Origin: JADKIH01 sp031417395
GTDB lineage: Bacteria; Bacteroidota; Bacteroidia; AKYH767-A; 2013-40CM-41-45
Length of the DNA stretch: 64,000 nucleotides
Assembly: GCA_031417395.1 (NCBI GenBank)
Contig: JANOVM010000004.1
Location: 81,150 to 145,149, forward strand
Direction: 5' to 3'
In this document: positions 41,779 through 51,306 of the stretch, piece by piece
Layout: each line of letters starts with the position of its first letter
Numbering within the stretch: position 1 is the stretch's first letter
Notes under the pieces: generated by a model
Database searches by the model: none
Seen by the model: only the letters and a program-made list of their open reading frames with translations
Told to the model about the DNA's origin: nothing
Translations under genes and position numbers: made by a program

Positions 41779-44043
41779 TTATTTCTTTATTATTTTATCA
41801 GAACCTAAAACTCTGTCCTTATTGAACACAACAACAGAATAAATACCGGAAGCCAAAGAAGAAATATCGAATTTATTTTGACTGGAGTTTTGAACTAAAA
41901 CAGTTTTTCCAAGAGCATCTATTACTTGAATTGAAATATCTGTACCATTCTCAGGAAGATTCAACCGTAAAATACCATTTGAGGGATTCGGGAAAACTGA
42001 AAACAAATCAGAAGTTATGGATTGTATACCGGTAGTTGAAGCAGTTACTATTACTTTACCCAGATAAGGAAGAGCATTGTAAGCAGTCACAACAAGATCA
42101 AGCGTATCCCCAACATGTAAACCGGCAGGAAGTAAAATTGAGCTTCCAAGGAGTGTCCAGCCGGTAGTAATAATCTGATTGTTGTGGCTAAGACAAACCA
42201 ATGCTCCATCTTCTGAACAAGCAACAGGAAAGGATGACTGATTTACATCGATGAAGAAGGAATGTGTTACTGTAAGCGCCGTCGGTGTATTAGTTCTGAC
42301 TGTTAAGGAAGGATCACCAAAAAGGTTCCAGGTTGCAGTCATTGCATCTCCTGCTGAACCATACTGATCGTTCATGTGCATGCATCCATTAGCAGAAATG
42401 CCCCCAAAAGTATGTTTAACATTTCCGGGATATGATTCTATCAATAAGTCAACCATTTCATCCTGGCCATCCATTGGTGGGTCCCAACTTTGATTAATGG
42501 TAGACATTAATGTAGCTATAGCGCCCTGAGATTCTCCGGTAATGGATGTAGATCTTAAAAGTGCTTCCGCCAGACAAGTTCCTGTTTTAAAATCACCATT
42601 CACGCAAGCAACTGACCAGATAAAAGGCAATTGATTACTGTTATCTAGACTGCTAACATCATTCTGTGAAAACCCTGTAGTACCCAAACTGGAGGAACTT
42701 CCGTGACCGGTATAAGTAACCACACCGCGACCGTCATTTAAAGCATTAATAAGATCCTGAGCATTGGGATCTCCGGAAGCATCCATCTGACCTTGCGTAC
42801 CGTCATAAAGTTCATCAACATCTGTATAGAAATAATTCAAAAAGTCTGTACGAATGTTTCTTTCGTGTTCATAGTCTAATTCGTTGTCATCGCCGGGGCC
42901 CTGATCAGATCCTATGCAAACAGCTTTATGATACCATTGTCCGCTGACATCAGGATGAATTTCATAATCGAGGCTTCGTTGAACCTGAGTAAGTAACTCA
43001 GTTGCATCATTCGCTGAAAAACGACCTACTAAAACTTCAGCGTAAGTGTCGTTGCCAAGAATAAATCCATACGAAGGATCTGAATCACCATGAGTAGACG
43101 GGAAAGGTTCGATCTGCGGACCGTCACCTGCTAATAAAACGAAGGTAAGTCCATTGGTATTATAGTAGTTGTCAATATATGTTTTAATGTCATTCGCATT
43201 GGTTCCAATGGTGGTAACATCAACAATCTCCGTTGGCTGTCCCATTTTATTTTTCCAGTTAACAAATGGCTGCATAGTTGTCATTAATGACGGATCAGAA
43301 ATGATAAGCATTTTACCATGGTCATAAAGCGGCGTATAATTTAAAACGGAAGAATTCAGAAAATGATTCTTGTAAATAGAAGCAAAGGTAGCATCAACTG
43401 TATTGGAAGAATTAGAGTTATTCAAAACATTAATAGAATTTATTTGCCCTGTTGCTGAAACTTTTATTCTTATAGAATAATAAACCCTCAATATTTTAGT
43501 AACAGGATTGTAAGCAAATGGGCACACCACAACTGTTTGTCCGCGATAGTCACGCATAATGTAAGGGTCCCTCATCATCGTCAGGTCTTTGGGATAAAAA
43601 GCATCCACGGAATATTGCTGACCATAGGTATAAGGAACAGAAGAAGGATTAATGGTTCGCAAAAGATTGCCTTTGGAAGGAGCTACAGGAAAACTATAAT
43701 CGCTAAAATCGGCAGAAACAACTTCCGCTTTCATTTCAGCATTTCCGGGAATAGCCAGTGAAAAAGTTAGTTGTGGCAAATCAGGCATACCCGCTTCGAG
43801 CATTTTTGCACTACCGGGAAAAGATATTGAAAAAGCATTCCCTTGAGGAGTTTGTATTTCATCAGCAAAGAAACCCGGAAGGTTGATTTCAATTTCTGAG
43901 AGAGCGAGCGATGAAGCATGTATTAAAGGAATACATTTTTGAGGCTCTGATCCATTCAACGAAAGCCAGGCTTTTTGTCCGGCTATGGCTGAAAAGGATA
44001 AAAATAAAACCAAGAAGAAAGTTGTTGTAAAATTTCTTTTCAT
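41779..44043 (-). CDS. C25-family (gingipain-like) secreted cysteine peptidase
   Basis: A 754-residue secreted peptidase with a signal peptide (MKRNFTTTFFLVLFLSFSAIAG), a propeptide, a C25 catalytic domain and a C-terminal T9SS sorting domain (VFPNPSNGILRLNLPENG ... GSDKIIKK). The catalytic histidine is in VVTYTGHGSS (H447) and the cysteine in WSVACVNGDF (C480). The 33-residue spacing is what I recall for RgpB (H211/C244). It therefore looks active. It probably acts at the cell surface or outside the cell. Confidence 0.93.
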   Translation of the reverse strand: MKRNFTTTFFLVLFLSFSAIAGQKAWLSLNGSEPQKCIPLIHASSLALSEIEINLPGFFADEIQTPQGNAFSISFPGSAKMLEAGMPDLPQLTFSLAIPGNAEMKAEVVSADFSDYSFPVAPSKGNLLRTINPSSVPYTYGQQYSVDAFYPKDLTMMRDPYIMRDYRGQTVVVCPFAYNPVTKILRVYYSIRIKVSATGQINSINVLNNSNSSNTVDATFASIYKNHFLNSSVLNYTPLYDHGKMLIISDPSLMTTMQPFVNWKNKMGQPTEIVDVTTIGTNANDIKTYIDNYYNTNGLTFVLLAGDGPQIEPFPSTHGDSDPSYGFILGNDTYAEVLVGRFSANDATELLTQVQRSLDYEIHPDVSGQWYHKAVCIGSDQGPGDDNELDYEHERNIRTDFLNYFYTDVDELYDGTQGQMDASGDPNAQDLINALNDGRGVVTYTGHGSSSSLGTTGFSQNDVSSLDNSNQLPFIWSVACVNGDFKTGTCLAEALLRSTSITGESQGAIATLMSTINQSWDPPMDGQDEMVDLLIESYPGNVKHTFGGISANGCMHMNDQYGSAGDAMTATWNLFGDPSLTVRTNTPTALTVTHSFFIDVNQSSFPVACSEDGALVCLSHNNQIITTGWTLLGSSILLPAGLHVGDTLDLVVTAYNALPYLGKVIVTASTTGIQSITSDLFSVFPNPSNGILRLNLPENGTDISIQVIDALGKTVLVQNSSQNKFDISSLASGIYSVVVFNKDRVLGSDKIIKK

Positions 44044-44135
44044 GACAAGATATTATATTGTAAACGTACTAAAAAAAGCGAAAAAGAGCTAATTAATAGC
44101 CCTTTTTATTCACAATTTTGTCATTTTTTCAATTG

Positions 44136-44477
44136 TCAACTTTTCAATAACTTGTTTTTAAAATGTCTTTTACTGTCCCTTTTGGTTTTTTTCTCCAGAT
44201 TCTTGCGAAATGCTTCATCAAGATCAATTCCGGTTTGATTGGCAATGCAAATCAAAACAAACAGTACATCGGCAAGTTCATCAGGCAACTTGTTTTTTAG
44301 ATCACTTTTTTTTGACGATTGTTCACCGTATAATCTGGCCATTACACTGGCAACTTCCCCTACTTCTTCTGTGAGAAGAGCCATATTTGTCATTTCATGA
44401 AAGTACCTGACTCCATACTTTTTTATCCATTCATCAACTGCTTTCTGCGCTTTCTCAAGTGTTATTGATTTTTTCAT
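44136..44477 (-). CDS. MazG-like nucleotide pyrophosphohydrolase
   Basis: 113 residues with the MazG-type all-alpha motif LLTEEVGEVASVMARLYGE ... ELADVLFVLICIANQTGIDL, carrying the EExxE and ExxD metal-binding residues. It hydrolyses nucleotide triphosphates or related dNTPs; substrate not known. The start is ATG at 44477, overlapping the end of dtd by 4 bases, so it is probably translationally coupled. Confidence 0.88.
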   Translation of the reverse strand: MKKSITLEKAQKAVDEWIKKYGVRYFHEMTNMALLTEEVGEVASVMARLYGEQSSKKSDLKNKLPDELADVLFVLICIANQTGIDLDEAFRKNLEKKTKRDSKRHFKNKLLKS

Positions 44478-44926
44478 TCTTTATCTTTTGAGTCTATAAA
44501 AATTGTGACCGGACCGTCGTTAACCAATGCAACCTTCATATCAGCTCCGAATATACCTGAACCTACATTAAGGCCTGAAATTTCTTTCAGGGATTTCAAA
44601 AATGATTCATAAAGTGGAATTGCTGTTTCCGGTCTTGCGGCTTTTATATAGGAAGGTCTGTTACCCTTTTTCACCATTGCATGAAGTGTAAATTGGCTGA
44701 TGACAAGTAATTCACCATTTACCTCCTGTATGGAAAGATTCATTTGTCCGTTTGAATCGTTAAATATTCTCAGCCTGCTAATTTTACCGGAAAGCCACTC
44801 AATGTCTTCAGGTCCGTCAGACTCTTCAATGCCAACAAGTACAAGCAATCCAATACCGATAGAAGACTTAACAATGCCATCAATCTGAACAGAAGCTGAA
44901 GAAACTCTTTGAATCAGGGTGCGCAT
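44474..44926 (-). CDS. dtd: D-aminoacyl-tRNA deacylase
   Basis: 150 residues of the DTD family, which removes D-amino acids and glycine mischarged onto tRNA. Diagnostic motifs are MRTLIQRVSSASV at the start, VISQFTLHA in the middle and NDGPVTIFIDS near the end, with the cis-Gly-Pro. Length normal. Coupled to the MazG-like gene. Confidence 0.95.
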   Translation of the reverse strand: MRTLIQRVSSASVQIDGIVKSSIGIGLLVLVGIEESDGPEDIEWLSGKISRLRIFNDSNGQMNLSIQEVNGELLVISQFTLHAMVKKGNRPSYIKAARPETAIPLYESFLKSLKEISGLNVGSGIFGADMKVALVNDGPVTIFIDSKDKE

Positions 44927-44985
44927 GTATTTTTTTTTGATCCGTTTCCAATATATAAAATGTTATTCTTTTAATAGAAAAACTT

Positions 44986-45912
44986 TTACTTAAAAACATC
45001 CTGCCCCGTCATAATACTCAGGTAGCTTTCAAATCTGCTTAAAGAAATATTTCCTTCTTCAATAGCTTTTCTTACTGCGCAATCCTTTTCTGTTGTGTGG
45101 AGGCAATTATTAAATTTGCAATTTCTGGAATACTTAAAAATATCGGGAAAAAAGTGGGAGACCTCATATTTATTAAAGTCAATAGTACCGAATTCCCGTA
45201 TTCCCGGTGTATCGATAACAAAACCTCCGCCGGGAAGTGAATGCATTTCCGCAAATGTTGTTGTATGAATACCTTTCATATGCGAAGCAGATATTTTGGC
45301 TGTTTTAAGTTTAAGCTCAGGAATAAGGGTATTAATAAGAGAAGATTTACCTACACCGCTGTGTCCGGAAAATAAACTTATTTTTCCTTTCAACTCTGCT
45401 TTTAAATCATCCAGGCCTGAACCATTGAGTGAGGAAACTATAAAAACCTTATAGCCGATTTCTTCATAAAGTTTTTTCCACTCATGCACAGCATCCCATA
45501 CCGCTTCATTGTACAGATCACTTTTGTTCCAGATAATTCCACCGGGCAGACTATACGCTTCAGAAGTGGCAAGAAAACGGTCGATAAAGCCAAGCGATGT
45601 TTTGGGAAATACGGGTGTTGCTACAACAAAAGCCCTATCCATATTTGATGCAATGATCTGTACCTGACGAGAAAGCTTGACTGATTTCCGGATTATATAA
45701 TTTTTACGATCGTATATTTTAGTAATCCACAAATAGTCGCTGTCGGCGCTAGTGCCAAGGTCCACTTCAACCGTATCTCCAACTGTTAATGGATTCGTTG
45801 CTTCAAAATCCTGAAGCCGCAAATTACCCCTGATCTTACAAAAAACAACCTTGTCATCTTCCAAAATAACCCTGTAAAGATTTCCTGTTGATTTTATAAC
45901 CATTCCTTGCAT
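44986..45912 (-). CDS. rsgA: Small ribosomal subunit biogenesis GTPase RsgA
   Basis: Circularly permuted GTPase that checks 30S maturation. In order: an OB-fold N-terminus, then G-motifs WNKSDLY (G4), GHSGVGKSSLINTL (G1) and DTPGIREF (G3), and the zinc knuckle NCKFNNCLHTTEKDCAV. About 308 residues from MQGMVIKSTG; an ATG 12 codons upstream (45948) and one three codons downstream (45903) are alternatives. It is divergent from gldA. Confidence 0.95.
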   Translation of the reverse strand: MQGMVIKSTGNLYRVILEDDKVVFCKIRGNLRLQDFEATNPLTVGDTVEVDLGTSADSDYLWITKIYDRKNYIIRKSVKLSRQVQIIASNMDRAFVVATPVFPKTSLGFIDRFLATSEAYSLPGGIIWNKSDLYNEAVWDAVHEWKKLYEEIGYKVFIVSSLNGSGLDDLKAELKGKISLFSGHSGVGKSSLINTLIPELKLKTAKISASHMKGIHTTTFAEMHSLPGGGFVIDTPGIREFGTIDFNKYEVSHFFPDIFKYSRNCKFNNCLHTTEKDCAVRKAIEEGNISLSRFESYLSIMTGQDVFK

Positions 45913-46029
45913 GAAGCGAAGATAAGAATCATGTTGCACTTCGGCCAAGAACTATAAATAAGGTTGCTATTTATAAAGCAATTCTTATTAAATTCGCCAT
46001 CTTAGTGCTTGGTACTAAATATTACAAGG

Positions 46030-46941
46030 TTGTCCATCTCAGTAAAAAATATATCAAAACTTTACGGTACTCAAAAGGCGCTGAATGATGTAAGTTTTGA
46101 AGTTGGCAAAAGCCAGATTGTTGGTTTTCTTGGCCCGAATGGTGCTGGGAAATCAACCATGATGAAAATTCTTACCTGTTATATTCCTCAAACATCCGGC
46201 GATGCTTCTGTATGCGGATTCGATGTAAATGAAGAATCCATGGAAGTAAGAAAACGCATTGGCTATCTGCCGGAAAACAATCCTTTGTATCATGACATGT
46301 ATGTAAAAGAATACCTTGAATTTATTGCTGGTATTTACAAGTTAAAAGGAAATGTACGAAGCCGCATCAGCAAAATCGTTTTTAATACAGGACTTGAAGC
46401 GGAGAAGAAAAAAAAAATCGGAGCGTTATCAAAAGGATATCGGCAAAGGGTTGGATTGGCTCAGGCTCTCATTCACGATCCTGAAGTACTTATTCTTGAC
46501 GAACCTACAACAGGCTTGGACCCTAATCAGCTTTCAGAAATAAGAGCATTGATTCAATCCTTGGGAAAAGAAAAAACTGTTTTACTCTCTACACATATAA
46601 TGCAGGAAGTAGAAGCAATTACAGATCGGGTAATCATTGTAAACAAAGGATTAATTGTTGCCGATGAAAGTACTTCAGTATTGCGCAAAAAGCCCGGACA
46701 AAATGAAGTAGTTATTATTGAATTTGAAAAGACTGTTTCCAAAAATGAACTTTTAACTGTACAGGGAGTAGAAGCGGTAAAGAATATAAAAGATAATCTC
46801 TGGAAAATAACAGGCAAAGACCATTCAGATATTCGAGCGGCACTTTTTAAATGGTCTGTTGAAAATAACCACACAATACTTTCGTTGCAAAAAGAAGAAC
46901 AAAAGCTGGAGGATATTTTCCATCTGCTAACAGGTAAATAA
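46030..46941 (+). CDS. gldA: GldA-like ABC transporter ATP-binding protein
   Basis: A roughly 303-residue ABC ATPase with Walker A GPNGAGKST, signature LSKGYRQRVGLAQAL, Walker B LILDEPTTGLDP and the H-loop STHI. Overall it matches the gliding-motility GldA class (MSISVKNISKLYGTQKALND at the start, LPENNPLYHDMYV later). Start chosen at TTG 46030; a TTG at 46009 adds seven codons. GldF and GldG partners are not adjacent, so assignment to gliding machinery is by resemblance. Confidence 0.85.
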   Translation: MSISVKNISKLYGTQKALNDVSFEVGKSQIVGFLGPNGAGKSTMMKILTCYIPQTSGDASVCGFDVNEESMEVRKRIGYLPENNPLYHDMYVKEYLEFIAGIYKLKGNVRSRISKIVFNTGLEAEKKKKIGALSKGYRQRVGLAQALIHDPEVLILDEPTTGLDPNQLSEIRALIQSLGKEKTVLLSTHIMQEVEAITDRVIIVNKGLIVADESTSVLRKKPGQNEVVIIEFEKTVSKNELLTVQGVEAVKNIKDNLWKITGKDHSDIRAALFKWSVENNHTILSLQKEEQKLEDIFHLLTGK

Positions 46942-46960
46942 TTTTTTATATACCCTTTTC

Positions 46961-48046
46961 ATGAAGAAATTCACCTGCCTTTTATTTTTATTTTTTATCT
47001 GCATACATGAATTTCAATTGTCTGCCCAGGATGTTACAGCGTACACAGACTACAAAGGCAATCTGCAGGTATTCGACAAAGGTTTGTTGAGGGAAATCGA
47101 ATATTTACCCGTAAGCAGCTATAAAGTTGGGGGAAATGCTATTGCCTACATTGACCATAAAAACGACTTTAATATTTATTACGACGGTCAAAAATTTCCG
47201 CTGTTGAATGCAGCTCAATTTAGTTATTATGTAACAGACAATCTGATTGCTTTCAAGGTAGGAAGCGTGCTCTATGCTTTTGATAAAGGAGAAAAAAAAA
47301 CACTGTGTTACTACACCTCTATTTTTACCGTTAATGACAGCATTCTCGTTTTTTTCGACGATTCGCAATCCTCCCTCAATTTTTATTACAATGGTTCAAT
47401 TGCCACTGCAGAGGATCAGTTTTTAGACAAACCTAAATCCATAAAAACAGGAGCTAACCTGGTAGCTTGGGTAAATCAATCCAACCAGTTCAATGTTTTT
47501 TATCAAGGTCGAACTTTTGAACTCGATAATATAAAACCGATAAGTTATGAAGCCGGCCGTGATATAGTGGCTTATGTTGATGATTATGAAAGACGGTTCA
47601 AAATATTTTACAAAGGCGACACGGCACAAGCTGAAGAATTTATTCCTGATTCATTCAAAGTTGGTTTTGGCATGGTCGCTTACGTCGATAACCTGGGAAA
47701 CTTTCGTGTTTTTAATGATGGAGCAACCCGTAAAATTTTATCTGACCGTCCTGACTTTTTTCAGGTTAAAGGGAACATTGTCGTTTACAGCTATAACAAT
47801 TCTTTCAATGTCCTTTACAACAATGAAGTCTATGAATTGCAAAATCACGCTCCGGCCGATTTCCAGCTCGGCAACATGGGTTTGAGTTGGATAGATGACA
47901 GTGGCAGACTTATGCTTTTCCATAAAGGAAAAATAAGCACGGTGTCTTATGAAATAATAAAAAAGTATTTCCTGAATGGGAATGTCCTGAAATATGAGGT
48001 AGGAAACAATACTGTCTACGTCTTTTACAATGGCAAAAATTACTGA
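46961..48046 (+). CDS. Secreted repeat protein, function unknown
   Basis: 361 residues, with a signal peptide (MKKFTCLLFLFFICIHEFQLSAQ) and about six ~55-residue repeats built on VAYVDDYERRFKIFYKGD ... EEFIPDSFKVG. This resembles a beta-propeller-like fold. The product is secreted and has no T9SS domain. It begins 19 bases after gldA, so co-transcription is possible. The specific role is not known. Confidence 0.65.
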   Translation: MKKFTCLLFLFFICIHEFQLSAQDVTAYTDYKGNLQVFDKGLLREIEYLPVSSYKVGGNAIAYIDHKNDFNIYYDGQKFPLLNAAQFSYYVTDNLIAFKVGSVLYAFDKGEKKTLCYYTSIFTVNDSILVFFDDSQSSLNFYYNGSIATAEDQFLDKPKSIKTGANLVAWVNQSNQFNVFYQGRTFELDNIKPISYEAGRDIVAYVDDYERRFKIFYKGDTAQAEEFIPDSFKVGFGMVAYVDNLGNFRVFNDGATRKILSDRPDFFQVKGNIVVYSYNNSFNVLYNNEVYELQNHAPADFQLGNMGLSWIDDSGRLMLFHKGKISTVSYEIIKKYFLNGNVLKYEVGNNTVYVFYNGKNY

Positions 48047-48268
48047 AAAACCTAAAGTCAATACTCTAAAACTCTTTATCCCGGGAAGCTCTAATAATTA
48101 TGCTTACCGTTGAGCACTTCCAAAGGGACACCTATTAAATAAATTTCTCTCAAACAGCAGATTTCCCCTACCCTTTGAGTCTTTTGTCGTCTGTTAATAA
48201 AACACCTGTATCTGTTAAAAGCTTTTTAAAATATTCCTTATTCCCCCGTAAATCTCCAATCTTTTTCC

Positions 48269-48276
48269 TACTTTTG
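48269..48276 (+). promoter_or_regulatory. Candidate -7 box of metK
   Basis: TACTTTTG matches TAnnTTTG. Transcription would start at about 48283, immediately before the riboswitch stem. Confidence 0.5.
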
Positions 48277-48284
48277 CCGCATAA

Positions 48285-48343
48285 GTGGAAAGATTTGATT
48301 GCCTTCCAGGCGATATTGCAACCACGGTAAAAAAAGCTAAGGC
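48285..48343 (+). ncRNA. SAM-II-type riboswitch (long-loop variant) upstream of metK
   Basis: GTGG (48285-48288) pairs with CCAC (48322-48325). The loop carries GATTTGATTGCC and GATATTGCAA. The 3' part reads GGTAAAAAAAGCTAAGGC, echoing the SAM-II core (GATTT...ATTGCAA, then AGCTAA...GG). TGCC at about 48300-48303 can pair with GGCA at 48341-48344 as the pseudoknot. The first loop has an extra TTCCA insert, like the reported long-loop form. Its place before metK supports SAM-responsive repression of translation. Confidence 0.72.
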
Positions 48344-48402
48344 ATTTACCCGCAATTTTTTCTTTTCTCTAAATGTTGTCTAATAATTAATAAAAAAAAA
48401 CT

Positions 48403-49701
48403 ATGTCGTATTTATTTACCTCTGAATCCGTTTCTGAAGGACATCCCGATAAAGTTGCGGATCAGATTTCAGATGCATTAATTGACAATTTCCTTGCTTA
48501 CGATGCCAATGCAAAGGTAGCTTGCGAAACCCTCGTTACCACAGGACAGGTTGTTCTTGGCGGCGAAGTAAAATCAACTGCTTATTTAGATGTGCAGGAT
48601 ATTGCCCGCGATGTCATTCGTAAAATAGGGTATACACGCAGCGAATACATGTTCGAGGCGGATTCTTGCGGTATTCTATCTGCCATTCACGAGCAATCAG
48701 CCGATATAAACCGCGGCGTTGAAAAATCAGACCCATGGAAACAAGGTGCAGGCGACCAGGGAATGATGTTCGGTTATGCATGCAAAGAGACTGACAATTT
48801 TATGCCTTTGCCCCTTGAACTTGCCCATACACTATTGCGTGAATTAGCAGCCCTTCGCCGCGAAGGAAAACAAATAAACTATTTGAGACCTGATGCAAAA
48901 TCGCAGGTAACCATAGAATACGACGACAACAATAAACCGGTTCGTATCGATACCATTGTAATCTCTACGCAGCACGATGATTTTGACAAGGATGCTGCCA
49001 TGCTGAAAAAAATAAAAGACGATGTTTTAAACATCCTTATGCCGCGTGTAATTAAAAAGCTTCCTAAGCGCGTTCAAAGTCTTTTCAACGATAAAATTAA
49101 ATACCATATCAATCCAACCGGTAAGTTCGTTATCGGAGGACCTCATGGAGATACAGGATTAACAGGAAGAAAGATTATCGTTGATACATACGGCGGAAAA
49201 GGTGCACACGGTGGAGGTGCTTTCTCGGGAAAAGATCCTTCTAAGGTTGACCGTTCTGCTGCATATGCTACACGCCATATTGCTAAAAACATGGTAGCTG
49301 CCGGCATTTGCGACGAAGCCTTAGTTCAGGTTGCGTATGCAATCGGTGTTGCTGAACCGGTTGGACTTTATGTAAATACTTTTAAAACTGCTAAAGTTGC
49401 AATGAGCGATGGAGAGATTTCTAAAAAGATAAAAACCCTTTTTGATATGCGTCCATATGCAATTGAACAACGATTCCATCTCCGCACACCAATATATTTC
49501 GAAACTGCTGCTTATGGACATATGGGACGAAAACCTGAAGAGAAAGAAAAAGTATTCAATAAAGGAAAAGCCAATGAGAAGAGAATTAAAGTAAAACTCT
49601 TTCCATGGGAAGAAACCAATTATGTTGAAAAACTTAAAACAGCATTTCGACTGGAAACCAATAAAGCATCGGCAAAAAATCCTGAGTTTTTAATGGCTTA
49701 A
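48403..49701 (+). CDS. metK: S-adenosylmethionine synthetase
   Basis: Makes S-adenosylmethionine from methionine and ATP. At 432 residues it is the usual bacterial length. The N-terminal FTSESVSEGHPDKVADQ, GDQGMMFGYACKET and GGGAFSGKDPSKVDRSAAYA motifs carry the ATP, metal and methionine contacts. The gene is preceded by a SAM-II-like riboswitch about 60 bases upstream and followed by a terminator, so it forms an autoregulated single-gene unit. Confidence 0.97.
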   Translation: MSYLFTSESVSEGHPDKVADQISDALIDNFLAYDANAKVACETLVTTGQVVLGGEVKSTAYLDVQDIARDVIRKIGYTRSEYMFEADSCGILSAIHEQSADINRGVEKSDPWKQGAGDQGMMFGYACKETDNFMPLPLELAHTLLRELAALRREGKQINYLRPDAKSQVTIEYDDNNKPVRIDTIVISTQHDDFDKDAAMLKKIKDDVLNILMPRVIKKLPKRVQSLFNDKIKYHINPTGKFVIGGPHGDTGLTGRKIIVDTYGGKGAHGGGAFSGKDPSKVDRSAAYATRHIAKNMVAAGICDEALVQVAYAIGVAEPVGLYVNTFKTAKVAMSDGEISKKIKTLFDMRPYAIEQRFHLRTPIYFETAAYGHMGRKPEEKEKVFNKGKANEKRIKVKLFPWEETNYVEKLKTAFRLETNKASAKNPEFLMA

Positions 49702-49714
49702 TTTTTTTCCCAAT

Positions 49715-49752
49715 AAAAAAGGAGTTGAAATAATTTTCAACTCCTTTTTTAT
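49715..49752. terminator. Bidirectional terminator
   Basis: Stem AAAAAAGGAGTTGAAA / TTTCAACTCCTTTTTT separates metK from the convergent thioredoxin-like gene. Confidence 0.88.
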
Positions 49753-49770
49753 TTAACGTATTGAATAAAT

Positions 49771-51234
49771 TTATTTTTCTTCCGTAAGCTTTATTAGAAG
49801 CTCCTTTAATTGCGGATTGTCAGGTCTTGGAGCATTGACATCAACTATTTCCCCCTTCTTATTCATAATCATATACCTTGGAATACTTCCAATCTGAAAA
49901 TAACTGCAGGCTTTAGATTTCCAGTTACCGGGAGAAAGAAACTGAGTACCGAATAAATCTAAATCGATCATTGCCTTCTTCCAGGCATTTGTATCGGCAT
50001 CAATTGAAATATAAAGAAATTCTATGTCCTTCTTTTGCTTGTCCGTAAGCTCCTCATGAATTTGTTTAGAATAAGGCATCATCTTCCGGCATGGGCCGCA
50101 CCAACTTGCCCAGAAATCAATATATACAACCTTTCCTTTTAAATCTTTCAGACTTGCAGGCTTGAATTTCATGTCAATTAAACCGGGATCACCCGTGAAA
50201 TTAATTCCTGCAGCTTCTGGCGTTCCGGATGGAACCTGCTGTTTAGGAGCAGCAGCAATTGCCTGGCTTACCATTGTAACATAAGCCTTATCAATTGTTT
50301 TGTCCACTGTCTTTACACCATCTAGAAACTTATTTGCCGTGTAAGAACTAAAATGAGAACATTCGTCAAGGGAATACCGTGATACCCAATACAGAAAGAT
50401 GTCATCATCCAGTTTCTCCCTGGCTATTGTATATTTTCTATCTGAAGAAGTAGTATATTCTTTAAACTTTTTATATCCATTTGACTTAGAGCCCGAATAA
50501 ATAATATAGTATTTTATTAAATCACGGTAAGAAGAAGAGATCAGGGCAGCTTTGTTGTTAATATTCACTTTTGCAAAACCCTCCAGCATAACATCAGGAA
50601 CAGGCACTACATCCAGTATTTTTACATCTCGGTTTGCATTTACAATTGGATAAGCAAACAATTCTTTCCAATAGCGAAAGTTGATTTCATTTTGGATATA
50701 CTCATTAAAATCTTTGGAGTATGTATCGCTTTTAGCATTCGCTTTTACGAAATCCAGTTGAGCTTTTCTTTCTGAAAAAAGTGCAGATTCAAAAAGATCA
50801 ATGCTTTTTGACATTTTCTGCGCATCGTTCAGACTGTCGTTAAAGTCATCCGAAAACTTTTTCATAAATTCAAGAAGAAAAATATTTTGTGCAGCTGATT
50901 TGCCGGATAACATTTTAGAAATATCCTTTCCTTCTTTAGGTACATCCAGTACAATTTCATCACCCGGCTCAACATATAGCATGGTATTGAAAACGGGAGT
51001 TTTAAATTCAATGAGATAATTTCTTTCTATGTTTACTTTTATTTCAAAGCGTCCGTCAAGAATGGGTGCCGGGTCAATTTCACGACTGCGGTTCATAAAG
51101 TTTCTGTCAATTACAACCTGAATATGACCAGTAACATCAGGAGGAAAATTTCCTTTAATGGTAAAACTGTTTTGGGCGATGGCAGTATTACAAAAAAGTA
51201 TTAGGGCAAAAATAAATTGATGCATTTTAATCAT
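49771..51234 (-). CDS. TlpA-like thioredoxin-domain protein
   Basis: About 487 residues from MIKMHQFIFALILFCNTAIA, with a signal peptide. The N-terminal part is a DUF4369-like/beta domain. The C-terminal AhpC/TSA-thioredoxin fold contains WASWCGPCRKMMPY (active-site CGPC, C379/C382 by this start). Such secreted thioredoxin-like proteins reduce or isomerise disulfides or deliver reductant in the periplasm. A start nine codons upstream (51261) is possible but lacks the signal peptide context. No clear operon partner. Confidence 0.85.
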   Translation of the reverse strand: MIKMHQFIFALILFCNTAIAQNSFTIKGNFPPDVTGHIQVVIDRNFMNRSREIDPAPILDGRFEIKVNIERNYLIEFKTPVFNTMLYVEPGDEIVLDVPKEGKDISKMLSGKSAAQNIFLLEFMKKFSDDFNDSLNDAQKMSKSIDLFESALFSERKAQLDFVKANAKSDTYSKDFNEYIQNEINFRYWKELFAYPIVNANRDVKILDVVPVPDVMLEGFAKVNINNKAALISSSYRDLIKYYIIYSGSKSNGYKKFKEYTTSSDRKYTIAREKLDDDIFLYWVSRYSLDECSHFSSYTANKFLDGVKTVDKTIDKAYVTMVSQAIAAAPKQQVPSGTPEAAGINFTGDPGLIDMKFKPASLKDLKGKVVYIDFWASWCGPCRKMMPYSKQIHEELTDKQKKDIEFLYISIDADTNAWKKAMIDLDLFGTQFLSPGNWKSKACSYFQIGSIPRYMIMNKKGEIVDVNAPRPDNPQLKELLIKLTEEK

Positions 51235-51306
51235 TGGGGCGGGGGGATGTAAGAATTGCAAAAGTAAGAAATGTGAGGTTAAGATTCAGTGAATGATTCA
51301 ATTATT

